NCBI GenBank assembly: GCA_000181795.3
Contig: CM012953.1
Location: 6,648,096 to 6,712,095 of the forward strand
DNA length: 64,000 nt
Reading direction: 5' to 3'
Source: Trichinella spiralis
Taxonomy: Eukaryota > Nematoda > Enoplea > Trichinellida > Trichinellidae
The position numbers were made by a program, and so were the translations under genes. The notes beneath the pieces were generated by a model that did no database searches, had not been told where the DNA came from, and saw only the letters and a list, made by a program, of their open reading frames with translations. Of this stretch, positions 38,331 through 52,151 are shown one piece after another (position 1 is the stretch's first letter; every line of letters begins with the position of its first letter).

Positions 38331-41300
38331 AGTTAAAAATTGCACATTAATTCTTGCTTTTTGTTAATTTGTAATTTCAGTGCCGTTTATTCGCTTCGCT
38401 GAACTGTTTTCCAATTCATTAAATCTTATCAATGAATTTGCATGTCGAATTAACATTCTTATTCAAATAGAAAATCCACAATTCAGCTTGACAAACAATT
38501 GCTGTCACGTTAGCACATTTGCTTCATTTCAACGAATTTGTCTGAAGGAAATTTTATAGATTGTGATATTTTTTTGGCCATTCAAAGCATACGTCTGGTT
38601 TAATAATAGGTTTTATTATATTACGTGATCAGAATTGTACACACCCTCCTTTTACTGAACACTTTTTAACGTATAGTGATGACGTTCAACATAATGCTGA
38701 TTTGTTATTTATTAGTCTTGAAATGCTAAATTATATGAGAAATAAATAAAAATTTTATTGTTTTTCAAAGATTCTTGATGCATTATGCAGAAAAAGGTTT
38801 GATTTCCTCATATTTTTCTTACTTTCATAATTGATAAAATAGTTTAACATGATATAATGTAATTTTTTAGTCATATTAAATGCTTATTCATGAAATTTTA
38901 CTTACGTTTCGATTATTCAACATTTTAATCATTCAGCACTTACGTTTCAATTTCAAAAGCTTTTTAAAAAATATCGCTGCACAAGAAATTGAAACTTATG
39001 AATTTGCTTATATAGATTTTATTGAATTTTAGCCGAAAGCATACAAATGATGGCAGTGATTAAATTACTAGCATGACATAAAAGTTAACCTGTTAATTAT
39101 TTTTTACAGTTCATAGAAATATTGCAGTATCCTAAATAGGTATTACTTTCGAATTTATCATTGAATAATAACAACATTTTATATATTTAAATTATTTTAT
39201 AAATCTAATCAATATTTGAAAAAATGAAGCATTGCATTTTATAACTTAATTTTTGTTCAAAATTTTCATAATATCAAACTATAACAGTGAATGGTTTCTC
39301 ATAAATATACATAGTTTAAATTAATATTCTGTTATACTTGTTTGTAAATCTTTTCCCAATAATTTTTTATACTTGAAATATTGCTCCATAATAATTTACA
39401 GAATCTACTGCTATTTAAACGCAAATTATTCATAGAAGAATAATTTCAGATTTACTCAAAATAAGTGAACTTAAATCTGGTATGTAAATGGAAACAACTT
39501 TGGACATACAAAAATTTTATTTTCTACTTTTAAAATTTATATCACATCAAATATTAATTTTTATTTACTTTTAAAACTTTATTTTTATTATGATTAACCT
39601 TATTAAATATTTAAAGTTTTAGCATAAATTTTTATAAGCATTTTATCCAATAAAATGAAAGCAAAACATATTAAAGTAGATATACAGTGTAAATGCCTGC
39701 AGTAAAGTAATTGTGCTTCATTATAAAAACCTAACTAAGATATTCAAATTATATAATGCTTATAAAATTAAGGGAAAATTTTTTAACTTGTTTGACAGTG
39801 CAACAATTTAAATTTCTAGCTTTAAAATTGGTAGATTTAAGCAGCAGATAAACTAATGCTCGATAAGAATAGCAATGAGGCAGTAAAAATGAATAGAAAC
39901 GAAAATTTCCAATATTAAATAATATGCATTCCTAAACTAGCTTACCATGCTGATCTGAAAATCAATAGAAAAGTTTAACAATGTTTGCTTACTACAATAG
40001 GAAAAAATTTATAAAATACTTCTTCAGATATTTAAAACGAAACTAAAAGATTTTTTCATTTTATCTTTAGTATTCAACTCATATTCATTCCTGCTATTCA
40101 AATAGTGCTGCAACTGATTTCAAGTATAATTTTCTGGTGTTTTTCATAATAACACAAAAACAAAATGTATGATGCAATTTTAATAAAGAAAACTAAAAAT
40201 CAGCATAGTACATTAAAATTGCAGGTTTCATAGTGTTGCAATTGGAGGTTTTACATTATTTTGTTTGAAATTTAAAAAATTTTTATTATATTTGTCTTTT
40301 AATAAGAGCTATATATTTTAATTTTAAATAAATTAGAACATTTACATTTCAAAGACAACTGTTTTGCATACAGTAATATGAGTGATGCGTCATTGGTTAT
40401 GACACTTCATATTTTGTTGTGCTTTAAGTGAAAAATAACGCTAGAATACTCAGGTTCTAATTTTTTAGTTTAATCATATTTGTTACATCTTACTTAATTT
40501 TGGAATTACTATATTCTTTGATTTATATCACAATATTGCTTTCAACGCATTGCAATAATAGCATGCATTATTATTTCCATTTAATAATTATAAATAATAT
40601 AATTACACTTTTTATGCAAAAAAATAAACAAATTCCATAAGAATAATCTGATTAACACTTTTAGTTTTTAAAATTATATAATATATAATATGTGTTGCGC
40701 ATAAAGTAATGCCTCATTATATATTAAATTCTCAAGCATTATGGGGCAAGGGCGCCTGTTTTCTTAATTATTTTTGTACAGACAGTGTGATGCATAACTT
40801 TCTTATGCATGCATTTAGTAATATTTACATATTTAATTTTCTGAAATTTATAAGAGCAAAATCAGTAAATACAAAAATCAGATTAAATAATCATTTTGAA
40901 ACAAATTTAAAATTACTTATTAATTTCTATTAAACTCTGAAGAATACTTACATTCTTTCAATTCTGTCAATACGTAATTGCTTAAATGCATTTAAAGCTA
41001 ATTTATTAGCATATGTTATTTAGTGAATTTATGAGATTTATAAAAATTTTTAAATTAAAGGAATTTTATGTTACTAAAATATATCAAAATTTTTATTAAC
41101 TCTAAAATATAAATAAAATGAAATCTTAAACAACTTCACTGAATCAAATTTGCCTTCGCTTAATAAACACTAATTATACTCTCTTTTATTGACTACATTA
41201 TAACTTATCCTGCCATTCCTTCAGTTTAAATATTCATCCTAAACTTTCAATTTTAAAAATTATTTCTTCAAATAATAAGCACTTTTTGATAAATTTCAGT

Positions 41301-42004
41301 GTTCAATAAAGAAATCATTATTTACTGAATATTTAATTCAAACTTAAAAGCTGTAGCTTCATTACTTTGATAACTTTGGCAGCTTAAATTTCAAACTGTT
41401 TACATACTTGAACTATTCATGTAACATGCTTTATGCGTTCTGTTTGTATTTAAAAAAATATGCTAATACATTAGTTAAAACAAAGAAGTAATATATGTCA
41501 TTTAATCTATGCAACAAATTGTAATCATAGATTTTTGTAATGAGTATTTATAAGGTTTCATCACTGATTGAATGAAGTTTCTATTCATATTTAGTGGTGA
41601 ATGTAAATGATGAAACTGTAACTTGCTAGATTTGATTAGACAAAGATCAGCTAAACTGCAATGAGTTTTCAGGCAAAAATCGAACTAGATTAAATCGACA
41701 GTCAGAAATAAGAGCATTATTGAAGAACAGCATAAGTAAAGGGCTGCATTTGTAAGAAGGCAACTTAGCACTGAAGAGAGAAATAGTAACACCAGTAAAC
41801 TACCTTAATTCAAATTTGATGATATTATGTATCATTTTATTGACTATCGTGTGAAAACTGCACTTGTTGCCAGCTGCGTCTATTTCTTTTATCTGAATTG
41901 CCATTAACCATCTAAGCAAGTTGGCTTACCTTATCTTTTGTTTTTTGGTCAATATTTTTTAAATAGAACTCTTTTACTTAAAAGCAGCTTATACTGCAAA
42001 GATT

Positions 42005-42010
42005 TTTATT
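42005..42010 (-). terminator. Poly(A) signal of the PTF1A-like gene
   Basis: Minus-strand AATAAA, 87 nt past the stop codon at 42097-42099. Confidence 0.5.
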
Positions 42011-42096
42011 ATAACTTGTATTTTTTAAAGAATACTGATTTCATTTTTTACATGAAAAGTACATTGATATTGTGAACCATCAGAATTTGAAACATA

Positions 42097-43445
42097 TCAC
42101 GTATCATTATTGATTATCAATGATGCCTGATTGGAAGAAAAGAGAAAAGAAGACGCTGAATGCTCATTTCCGTTTGTACGATAAACTTCAGGTATCCAGA
42201 GTTTGGCAGTAAAAGTATTCCCATTTTCGTATTTTGAATCATTACGACTCCAGCTCATGGAATGCACTCCAATTTGGCTTTGTTTTTGAAAGTGCTGCTG
42301 TGCATTAACTAAAATAAAAAATACAACTAAGCAGAGTCCATTATTTATTATTTATGCATATTATTTATATTGTAATTATACTACATGTATTATTTATAAT
42401 GTATCATTTTTGAAAAATTACTGAACAGTAGGAAAGCAAGTGACAAAGCAAAAACTTTTGCAAAACTTAGATAACAGCAATTATTTTTTAATTTAAATTT
42501 TACATTAATCAAAACATTATTTTTATAAGTTGCTATTCAGAAAGTCTTATTCTGCAATACAAAATTTTTCTAGCCTTATGAATCATTTTAAATTTAAATA
42601 CTTTAAAGTAAAAAATTTAATTAAAAGTAAAGTCTAAATAAAAGATAATTGCTTTCATTATATTTCAAAGCAACAGTTCATTGAAAGAAGTATAAAAAAT
42701 CATAAAATAAAAATTATCTGCTCTTACCATACTGATTATTAATTTTTCCTTCTGTTTCTGACAAAAAGATCGTTTCACTCAACCCACTCGAACGATTATT
42801 AGATGAAAGCAAATCACAAGGCAATTCATTGGGTTCTTTCTCTAAAACTTCCTGCAAAAACTGTATATATCCAATAGCTAGTTTAAGAGTATCAACTTTG
42901 GAAAGTCGTTTTTCATAAGGCAGCGTTGGAATGCGGTGTCGAAGACCATCAAAAGCGTCATTAATGCTCTGCATTCGACGTCTTTCGCGCAGGTTTGCCG
43001 CACGTCTTTGTCGTAACTGAACTTCACGATTTCGATACCTCTTTTTAATCTTTTTTTCTTGTTTTTTTGTAGGCGGTGGTATTGCAACTTGAGTTAGAAA
43101 ATCAAAATTATTTTCTTCACCATCGCAATGTAGATCAGCAACAGAGCCAAAATCCATAGATTCTGAGCTGAAATTTCCTCTATCTGTCAAAAATAATTCT
43201 GCTGACGATTCAGAAATGTGGCAATTTTCTGTATAAGGAAAAGCTTCGTGGTTCATTACAGCATTCATCATTCCATGCAAACTCTCATTTCCATTGATAT
43301 GAAAATTTGACGCAGCTTGACTGTTGTACATGTTTTCAAAATTGTTGTATGAATTAAAATCAAAATTTTGCTCTTGCATCATCAGAGATGCATCTGAATA
43401 AGTATTTTTCAATCCTGAAACTGTTCCAAAAAAGTTATTCATCAT
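42097..43445 (-). CDS. PTF1A-like (hlh-13): PTF1A/Fer1-type bHLH transcription factor
   Basis: Two exons (43445-42728, 42308-42097) join in phase to give 309 aa. The bHLH domain is about residues 147-199: a basic region with [17 protein letters not shown] and a second helix region with [19 protein letters not shown], a near-identical match to the PTF1A/Drosophila Fer1 subfamily rather than FERD3L. Exon 2 encodes the PTF1A-specific C-terminus: a C1-like HSMSW (255-259) and a C2-like TAKLWIPE (273-280). In vertebrates these bind RBPJ/RBPJL to form the trimeric PTF1 complex. LWIP fits the hydrophobic-W-hydrophobic-P rule for RBPJ ligands. The N-terminus is Asn/Met/Ser-rich. The start is the first of two tandem ATGs; upstream in-frame sequence has no ATG. 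Expected role: neuronal or gland cell specification as an E-protein heterodimer, by analogy with the family. Confidence 0.92.
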
Positions 43446-43543
43446 AACGTATAAGCAAAATAAAATACAGTGCTGATTCGGAAAAATTATCGCCAGTGGC
43501 CAAAACTGGCGCTTAGTGCTTAATGTTGAGCACGATCGGTTTA

Positions 43544-43602
43544 CCAAATAAATAGTGGGTCACAGATAACACTAACTCCGCCCAGTGCATTTCAACCAAT
43601 GG
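43544..43602 (-). promoter_or_regulatory. Core-promoter-like elements of the PTF1A-like gene
   Basis: Reading on the minus strand toward the gene, there is a CCATTGG (inverted CCAAT box) near 43602, a GGGCGGAG GC box at 43583-43576, and a TATA-like CACTATTTATTTGG at 43557-43544, about 100 bp before the ATG. The order and spacing resemble a compact promoter. This is inferred from motifs. Confidence 0.35.
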
Positions 43603-46600
43603 CAGCTTTTCACTGTCTCCATTAAATTAATTATCACTTTACTGCTTTGCTTGAGTTTGTTAAAAATATATTTGAAATTTTAGTATTCAGAAAATAAAAT
43701 TAATCATTTTTATTTTGCAACTTCAATTTACTTTTATAAATATTCTTTCTTATTTTTATAATGAAATACCTGAATTTGATTTATTAGAACCATTTAAGAT
43801 ATAAACTTGATTTCTTTACTGCACTTTATAAGCATGTTATTTATTAAAAAATTCAGTAACATGTTTCGTAAGTTATGAAAAAAACTGTGACTTATTTTCA
43901 TGCTGAAAAAATAAAATTTTTTGGTGATTAATCATGCCAGCACCAATTTTAAAACTTCACGCACACTCTGCTTAGTAATAAATATAAGGTAACGCCATTA
44001 TGGCCACATATATGTGTATATAATATTTTTATTTGAGAAATTTTCATTCTTGATCTAGAGAAATGACTTTAAAAATTAACTGAATTATGAGTTAGCATTG
44101 CAAAATACTATAAAATGAAAACAATAGCTTTCGCATGTTATAAATTTTGCTGAAAACTAAATATCTTCAGAATAAATTCAAATAATCATATTTTTAGCAA
44201 ATCAGTATATTAAATTTCAGGCAAGCATACTGGTTACAAAAACAAATTCTGAATCGATGTTTATTCGATAAAGATAAAATAAAAAATGACAAATTCATGA
44301 TTCATCTTGTTTTTTATTATAAATTTGAAACGTTCACACTTAGCTAATTAGCTACATATAATCAATCACTCTTAATTCGACAGCACAGTGATTGCATAAC
44401 TTTACACCAATAAGATAATTATCAGCACGCTCATTATCAATGCAGATTGAAAAGTGAATCATTTTACAGTAGAATGACTGTAAATAATAATAATGATAAA
44501 TAGGCTTATTTTTGACTCTTCATTTTATTTTATTCGGGAACAATTGAATTTTTACTGTAATTCGATTGGGCAACACAAATCACGTCTGCTTTCCTTCGTA
44601 CGCCAGTCAGAATTGTTGACTAATCTACAGTAAGAACGACAGAGTGACTTCGTTGCACAGTTAATCGCTTGCTTTTATGTCACTTGACTTATCAATATTA
44701 TTGGTCAGATGATGCGAACTGCACGTGATGAATTTTTTTCTTTTCTGCCATATTGCTGTACGCCAGATTAGTATATTTGTATACCAAAATTATAGACAGA
44801 GATGAGCAAACGTGTAAAAATGATCGAAAGGTGACAAGTTCAATTGACGCTGTTTAATCAAATTAATGCTTTGTTACGTTTTAAGCATACTTGGTGAGTG
44901 TTATCCACTGACCTATAACAAACTGAAGATGTTGCCCGTTCATGATACTTGACACCAACAAAGTACATAGATGGCCAGTTACTGTCGACCAAAATTCAGT
45001 TCACTGGTATCAAAAAATTGCAGTGACAAAAAAGAAATATTCTGATTTTTCTCTGTACAAGTAATATAAAATAAGAACATAACATAATAATGCATATTGC
45101 ATTTATCGTTTTCAACTTCAGACAAATTTAGGTTTGACCTGTATATTTAAAAGAAATAAAACTGTGCATTGTTAATTAAAAATAAATGTTATACAGAGAA
45201 ATCCTGAACAAAATTTTGCATCTTATTACAATGACTGGAAATTATTAATGTTTTTTTACAGTCGCTAATTTTAAAATGAAAACGTGAAATATATAAGTTT
45301 GGAACAAAAATACTTTTATACTTAAATTTTTTATATTTATGATCATTTTATTTTATTTTTGGTACTTAGTACATTATAATTGTTTAAATATCTTAATGAT
45401 AAAATTATTTTAGTTTTAATACAAAATTGACATTTTTATTAGATTTTTCAGACTATTACTATCATTAACAATTCTGGAGTTTAGAGAGATCCCATTCCTT
45501 CAGTTTTGAAATGAACTGCAGTGTATTATTTATTGTTCACTTTTTCCGTAATTTGTGTACGAGGTTTCAATGCAGCTTATAATTTCCATTTTTCTTCTAA
45601 AATGGTAAAACACGAGCTATTTTTTAATATGTTAACCCTAAATAATCCAAAAATCCTGATTTCAGACGATTTCTTTTTTCATTTGTTAAAGAAGCAGCAA
45701 AGCAGTTTTGTCGCAAGACTACGATTGTATTACGCAAATCTTTCTTCCAGACTAATGAAAAGAATAAAGAGCGTCTTGCTTGAGCAACTAAAAGTAGCTT
45801 TTATAGCTTGCACAGACAGCACCAGGTGTGTGGGTTAAGAACACTTAAAAAGCTTGTGCATCATTTGATCAGCTATTAGCAAATATTCAGAAAAGCTTAC
45901 GATATATTTGCACTGGCTACTATAAGTATTGTATTCCGGTGCGTCAGCTGTAATCATCAATTAAAGTACGCCGCATTGATTGACCTGAATTACTGTGAAC
46001 ACAATTATAACAGATTGGAGATGTAAGTTTTGGACTTTTCAACGAGTGAAGATTTGCAGCAGTCATATTTGCAATTGACGTGTGAAAACAATATATATAT
46101 ATATATATACAATGAAGATGAGCAGTTACAAGAATAAAATGTAAAATATGAAAATTTATATTATGACATTACTGTGATTCATTAGTAATGTACATATATG
46201 TTCATTAAATGCCTGATTATAAATAATTGCATTTCATTCAGATTTATGAAGTAATGAGCAGCAGAAGAAAGTCTTAAGTTTTTATTTTTTACTTTTATTT
46301 AATCTGCTTAAGTAGAATATTTTAAATGAATTTTTATCAAAGCAATGCAGAATACGCTGTAGTTCTGCATTCACTTGAATAAGAGCTTTACAATAACAGC
46401 TATGCCGTCGTTCCTGATTATAATATATTTTTTGCACATGAATTTATTGCACTTCTTTAAGATCACCTTTATTCTAATATACGCATCATTACAGAAAATA
46501 CAATGTCTGCACATGCAACATTGCATATGTTTTCAATGTCAACAATTCTTTTACTTTCAAATAATTTATAATGATTTGCGCAAACTGATGAGTTTGAAAT

Positions 46601-47169
46601 TTGATAATAAACAGATTTAAAAAGTAAACATTTCACAGATAGCTTTACGAATTCAAGCATTTTAGTTAAAGTAAAAATTTAGAGAGCTGAATAAGTCGAA
46701 CTTCTAGCATCAGAGAAGCATGTCAGTAATTAATCTTCTGCATTATTAAATTGAACTAATTACTCAACTAACATTGACAATCTTTGCAGCAGTGCTTTAG
46801 ATTAAAATTCGTGTTTTGATAAAAAACAAATTAAATTTTTAACAAATGAAATTTTATTTTATAATTTTCTCAAATAATTTTCCCCTCATTTTCAAAGACA
46901 ACTAACAGAATAAACAGCTGCAATAGACAAAGCGTAAGCAGCACATAATTGAGTGCTACCCGTCATAATTGAAACAAATTGTTTAATTCTACACGTCCAT
47001 CACATAAAATGAGATGGGCAATAAACATTTTACCAAGATAAGTAAAATTGACTAGAAGAAAATCACACTGAAAAATGTTTTCATGATATCCAAATAAATG
47101 CCACGGCAATGCAAGCTGTTACTTAAATAAAAAAAAATTATTAATAAAATAGCGGTAATTTTTTTTGTT
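43603..47169. other. Intergenic DNA between the PTF1A-like and SOD-like genes
   Basis: About 3.6 kb. A comparatively GC-richer stretch at 44570-44760 lies about 1.2 kb upstream of the PTF1A-like start and could be regulatory. A (TA)n run lies near 46090-46110. A plus-strand frame at 45521-45838 starts with GTG and has no supporting features. No gene is supported. Confidence 0.55.
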
Positions 47170-50100
47170 TTAATTACCCCAAAACCATCCCATTCGCAAG
47201 GCTGAAGAGCTGCTAGCAATCACACATTCGTGGGGTCGTAATTTTTGAAGCAATGAACCAAAATGACTCCATCTTGACGGTGATAAAAAGTTACTGATAG
47301 CGTTGTTATTTTTATTATCTACAAAAAATTGAAAATGAAAAAATTTGTTGCAATAATGCTTATTTAATCAAAAATTGCACAGTGTGATATAAAATTATAT
47401 TGCATAACAAAGTTTTAGACAAAGCATCTAGCATGCATGAAATTACAGCGATAGATATTGAAAACACTGTTTTATATTTGAATATATCATTTGCAATTGC
47501 ATACGATTAACCATGTAGTTGAATTTTAATTAAATTAATTAATGTAAAACCTAATTTACCTGCAACAAAAACAGTGTAATGTTCACAGTTGGAATATTTC
47601 ACAGCTACGTGCCTGACTTGTACATCCACTTCATGCATTTCCAATTGCAAATGCTTTGAAAGAATGGGTAAAATATCTTCTCTGAAATAGTGAAAAAAAA
47701 TTATCTTAACTAAAAGAAAGCAATTCTTAATTTTTCGAATCATTTTAACTGGAAACTTCCGTTTTGTTCATATATTATTATATATCTTTGTTTGATTCAT
47801 CAAATTTCATTTTTTATAAAACATTTTTTCTCTGAATGAAACTTTTTATGAATGTTTCCTTGAATGAATATTTAAAAAATATAAAAAATTATAACTTACA
47901 CAGTCAATGAGCGATCTGCTGTTATGTTAACGGATTTCACCTCGACAAATTCCAAAAGAGCACAGACCTTTTTACTTGGATTTTTGACGCTTTTTAAAAG
48001 CAAAACTTTTCCAGATACTAAAAAAATTAAGCTCAGCTGCTGGTGTTCAAACTTGAATAAGATGAATTATGAAACAAATGAATCAACGTTTTTTTTACTC
48101 ACGACGCCATGTAATGATAAAGTACATTAGCAATTCACAACATAATAACTTAACAGATATGAAAAAATAAAAGTCAAAAAAGAAAAAAATATTTAAAATT
48201 TTACATTAAAATAATTTTTTCTAAATAACCTATGTTCTATAATTTTCTTTCATGTTTCGAAACAGAAATATATCACAAACTGGCACATGTCAATTGCCGA
48301 CTTTGTTGAATAGAAAAATGAATAATATAAAATGAACATCTGTGATTTTATTCAAAAATGCATATAGCAGAAAAAATTCTTATTCAAATTAACTTACCAC
48401 TGTAGGGACCATGAAGAGGCATGAACGGAACACAAAATTTATCACGTTCATTAGTATGTAAAACTGTTTCAGATTTCAGAGTGAAGTCACCAATTGCACA
48501 AATAAGTTTGTTTCTTCGGCATACTCTAGTGTAATTCTAAATTAAATTTATCATTATTAAATATTTGTTTATTAGATTAATTGATGACATTTCATAATGA
48601 AAGTTGATTAAAATAGAATTTAGGCATAATTATTGAAATTCATACAGGCAACCTGTATTAAAAAAACAAATAATAAGCATTGTATATGTATGAACAAACA
48701 AAATTACAGTAAATAATGCAGTTTTAACTTTCCAGATTTGTGATAAATAAAATTCTGATAATAAATAAAATAAAATTATGTATCAATCATGTTTTCATAA
48801 TATTTCATGTTGTTGCAGAACAGATTTATTGTTATTTGTAAAAATCATTGAACTATGACAAAGATGCTCTCAGGTGCATTGTTAAATATGAAAACTGGAC
48901 AGTCGGAAAAAAGCAACCTACATTCAACTGCGACATACTTGGAGCAGATGCTATTCACATTAATTTTCTTACCATATGAATGTTTCATTTTTCATTGCTG
49001 AACTTTCTAATTATTCAGTTTCACAGTACAGTAAAGAACACATCAAATCTGTTTATTTATTATTATAACTAAATAAATTAATGATTGACAAATTAAAAAT
49101 AAATGTTTTCTCAACTTTCTTAGTCTATTTAAAACTGTAAAACAATGCCAATAAAGTGCTTTTTTGTAGTATAAAATAAACTTGGATTTAACATGAGATA
49201 TCATAAATTCCTTCAATTCATCAGTTTTTAAATCAAATTAAAAAATACCAAAAAAATTCAAAAATGAAAAATTCATCTTTATATATTATTCGTTGAAAAA
49301 TTATTCCATTTAAAATATACAGTGAAATTTATCATATAAAAGCATTACTTACAGATTGTGAAATACGAATATAAAATGGGTTGTATACTGATTGTTCAGA
49401 ATTACATGCTGACAAATCGTTAGTATCCAATATTACAGCAACCATTTCTTCATATTCCTAAAAATCAAGCAACAGTAAAATGGAGAAGAAACTTTTCAAT
49501 TATTAAAACAAAAAATCCATTAATAATTAATAAAAATCAATAATAATCCCAGTGCATTATTTAAATGCATGATGAATTAAGCTCTTTAAAGTTTAGAAAA
49601 ATATTGAAATTTACTTCATCTATATGGAATTTTATGTTGTTACAATATAATCAAATTAATAAATTCAATTTATTTTAACAAGACTACATTTTAACAGTTG
49701 AATAAATATGTAAATGCAAAATAACAAGATGAATTCATTTAAAATATCTAAAAATTCATTATTATCAGTAATCAGTTTAATAAATAAAAGGTATACAGAT
49801 TTACTTCTTCTCCACTAAGTTCATAGTAGACAGCAGCAGGAGAATCGATTCCAGTTGTTGGATTGTCAACTGAAACATACTGAACCTAAAGAGAATTTTC
49901 GTTTCAAATAAATTTATAGATATATTATATATTTAAATAAAAAATTCTTTTCCTCACCATTGTTATTTCACCATGTAGGTGAGAACTGTCAAAATGTGCT
50001 GTTAAAATAACTGGCTTCACTTTGCTGTCGGTAGCTGTTCTGTTTCGAGAAAAGCAAGACGTTGTTGTTTCATCAGTCAAGGTGATGTTAGCACATGCGG

Positions 50101-52151
50101 AAGCAAAGTCAAAATTTAAGCTCAACGTATTTCCAATTATTGAAAATGGCCCATTCAAAGGCAACAATTCAGTCGCGTAAATACCGAGACCCTAAAATGC
50201 CAGTATCATTAAAAAAATAAATTCATAAACGATGAAGATTTTTATAAAGATATTGAAATAAAATTAAAAAAAGAAACATAAAAAGCGAACTTTCTGCATA
50301 GGAGAAAGCAATAAGATTGTTTTGACGCAATTGTGTCAATGTTATTTTAAAGCTTGAGACAATTAATTGTCAACGTTGTTCTCAAGCAGGATATGAATAT
50401 TTTGAAACAAGTATCACACACCAATATGTTTGCCAATTCATGCATATTATTGAAATAAGCAGTAGTCGTGTGCAATGCTTATTGAATTCAAGTGCATTTA
50501 TTATTGCCATTGAAAAATACTTCTACACTGAACACAGCACACACTTGAAAGTGGTAAAAAAGCAGTACAGGCAAGAATATACAAAAGGTGCAAATAAAAT
50601 TGTCAAACTTACCAACAGTTGGTCACGTTGTCCAGTGAAAAAAAGTTCACCGTATTTTTCATTCAAACTGCCAATTGGACAACTTTCGGCCGCTTTCAAG
50701 CAATAATCCGAGCCGAGTTTGGCCGGATCGAATAAATCTCTGTCTGCTGAACAGGCCATCTCCTCTTGGGACCAGCCGGTGGATTTTTCGCTAATTTCCC
50801 ATACCGCCTTTTCGGGCGCAGTCAAGTCGAACAACATCTGCACGTCGGGCACGATCCAAGTGGTCGACTGCCAGTGGTCGTCCAATTGGTGGAACTTCAC
50901 CACGCCCAAGGCCGGATAGAAGAACCTGGCCACGGCTGTTCTCACGTTGGCCGGCTGCAGAGTGTAACAAGCTGGCTCTGCACCGGCGGTCTGAATTTCC
51001 AACTTGTGGAACATGATGCTCCGGTCGCCGTACAAAGTTACGTCTAAGGCGATTTGTACGGTGCTGTTCTGCTGGTTGATCAGATTCAGTTTGCTTTTTT
51101 CAGTAATTTCAGATTCACATTGATTTTTGTTGTCCAAATCCAAAGGTACAAAAATGCTAGCTGTGGTTTTTTGTTCAGCTTTTCGAGTCGTTGATGTGCG
51201 GGTGAGTGTCAGCGGATGGAAGGGCGACTGTTGGCGAATTTCTATCCGATCGTCGTCCGGTAGCGTGAAGTCGAGACCGTCATAGACGGCCACCGGCGAC
51301 AACGAAGCACAAGCAAGCGTGGTCGATTGACGCCAGGCGTGGTCCGAGTCGGCCCGTCTGATCACCAGCACCGAGTTGGTCAGTTCTGAGAGGTGGTGTT
51401 GGACGTTGTCGACCGTGACCAGCCGGGGTTCGGTATCCGGCTGCAAAAGTTGGCGGTCGTCGGTCGAATGGAACCAGAGCGGTGCCTTTTCGGCCGACAG
51501 GCGACACGACGAATCCGAAGGTTCACGGCCATTTCTAGTGTCCGGCCACCACTTGCGTCTTATTGACCAGCCAACCTGGGTTTCGGAATTTTCACCGTTG
51601 ACCAGCAACGACAAGAGCTGTATCCGCCGGTGACGTTGCAACGAGAACACGTAGACTGGGCCGGCGACTTGGCTGCCGTAGAAGCGACCCAGGTAGATTT
51701 GGGCGTCGTCGAGCCAGTTGGCGCAGACGGCCACGTCGGTGCCAACGCCCCTCACCAGCACGCTGAACACACGATCAGTGAAATGAGGTGCCAATTCGAG
51801 CGGATCTTTTTCGTTCACCAAATGGCGACCGTCGCTGGTCAAAGCCACCGGTACCGTATAGCTGCCGTTGGTCAGCGGATGCGGCTGCCAGCCGGCCAAC
51901 GACGAGCAGTCGTGGTCACCTTGTAGAAATGGCGCATCGTGAAATGACACTTCGACGTGGGTGACAGTCACCGGGAGACCGGTCAAATTCACCTGAAGCT
52001 CAACATTACTATCGGGCGATTTGGAATCGAAATTCAGCCAGCCGACCACGCCCTGATCCCCTAAATACAGTCGAACTGCGGACGCAGACCTCAAGTGATG
52101 ATGATGAACCGTGATCAGACAGAAAATCACTCCAACACTGATCGAATACAT
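47170..52151 (-). CDS. Rsod-like: Secreted multi-module Cu/Zn-SOD-like protein (Rsod-like)
   Basis: Eight exons (52151-50613, 50191-49958, 49885-49805, 49457-49353, 48536-48398, 48017-47900, 47681-47560, 47318-47170), all phase-compatible, give 828 aa. A signal peptide covers about residues 1-25. Repeated segments resemble pieces of the Cu/Zn-SOD fold. They include an N-terminal strand block with VNLTGLP and a Cys in the DHDC position, HLSELTNSVLVIRR ending TLACASL, a later FDPAKLGSDYCLKAAESC leading into IGSLNEKYGEL, LPLNGPFSIIGNTLSLN ending ACANI, and MPLHGPYSVSGKVLLL. These match the SOD GDL and SxxGR(S/T)L...RxACxxI patterns several times. The copper-binding HxH of true SODs is absent in the first module, so catalysis looks unlikely. 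The architecture resembles arthropod Rsod (related to SOD). Exon 1 is unusually GC-rich for the window. The C-terminal ~90 residues form a separate module with no membrane anchor seen; a possible donor near the stop leaves the last exon slightly uncertain. Confidence 0.72.

Larger units (their letters stand above)
37570..42096. other. Intergenic DNA upstream of the channel and downstream of the bHLH gene
   Basis: About 4.5 kb without supported genes. The first kilobase contains the less AT-rich block at 37990-38330; the remainder to 42000 is extremely AT-rich. The plus-strand open frame at 40709-40933 lacks protein-like composition. The minus-strand AATAAA at 42010-42005 serves the bHLH gene. 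Confidence 0.6.

Noticed and set aside
42728-43547. Longer N-terminus for the PTF1A-like protein
   Set aside because: The extension starts at a TTG codon and covers the promoter-like elements; the tandem ATG at 43445 is the first real start.
45521-45838. 105-residue plus-strand frame resembling a signal peptide at its start
   Set aside because: It begins with GTG rather than ATG, ends without a donor or partner exons, and is not protein-like beyond the first 20 residues.
50719-51926. Plus-strand open frames across the SOD-like first exon
   Set aside because: Shadows of a long, GC-richer coding exon on the minus strand; no start context or homology.
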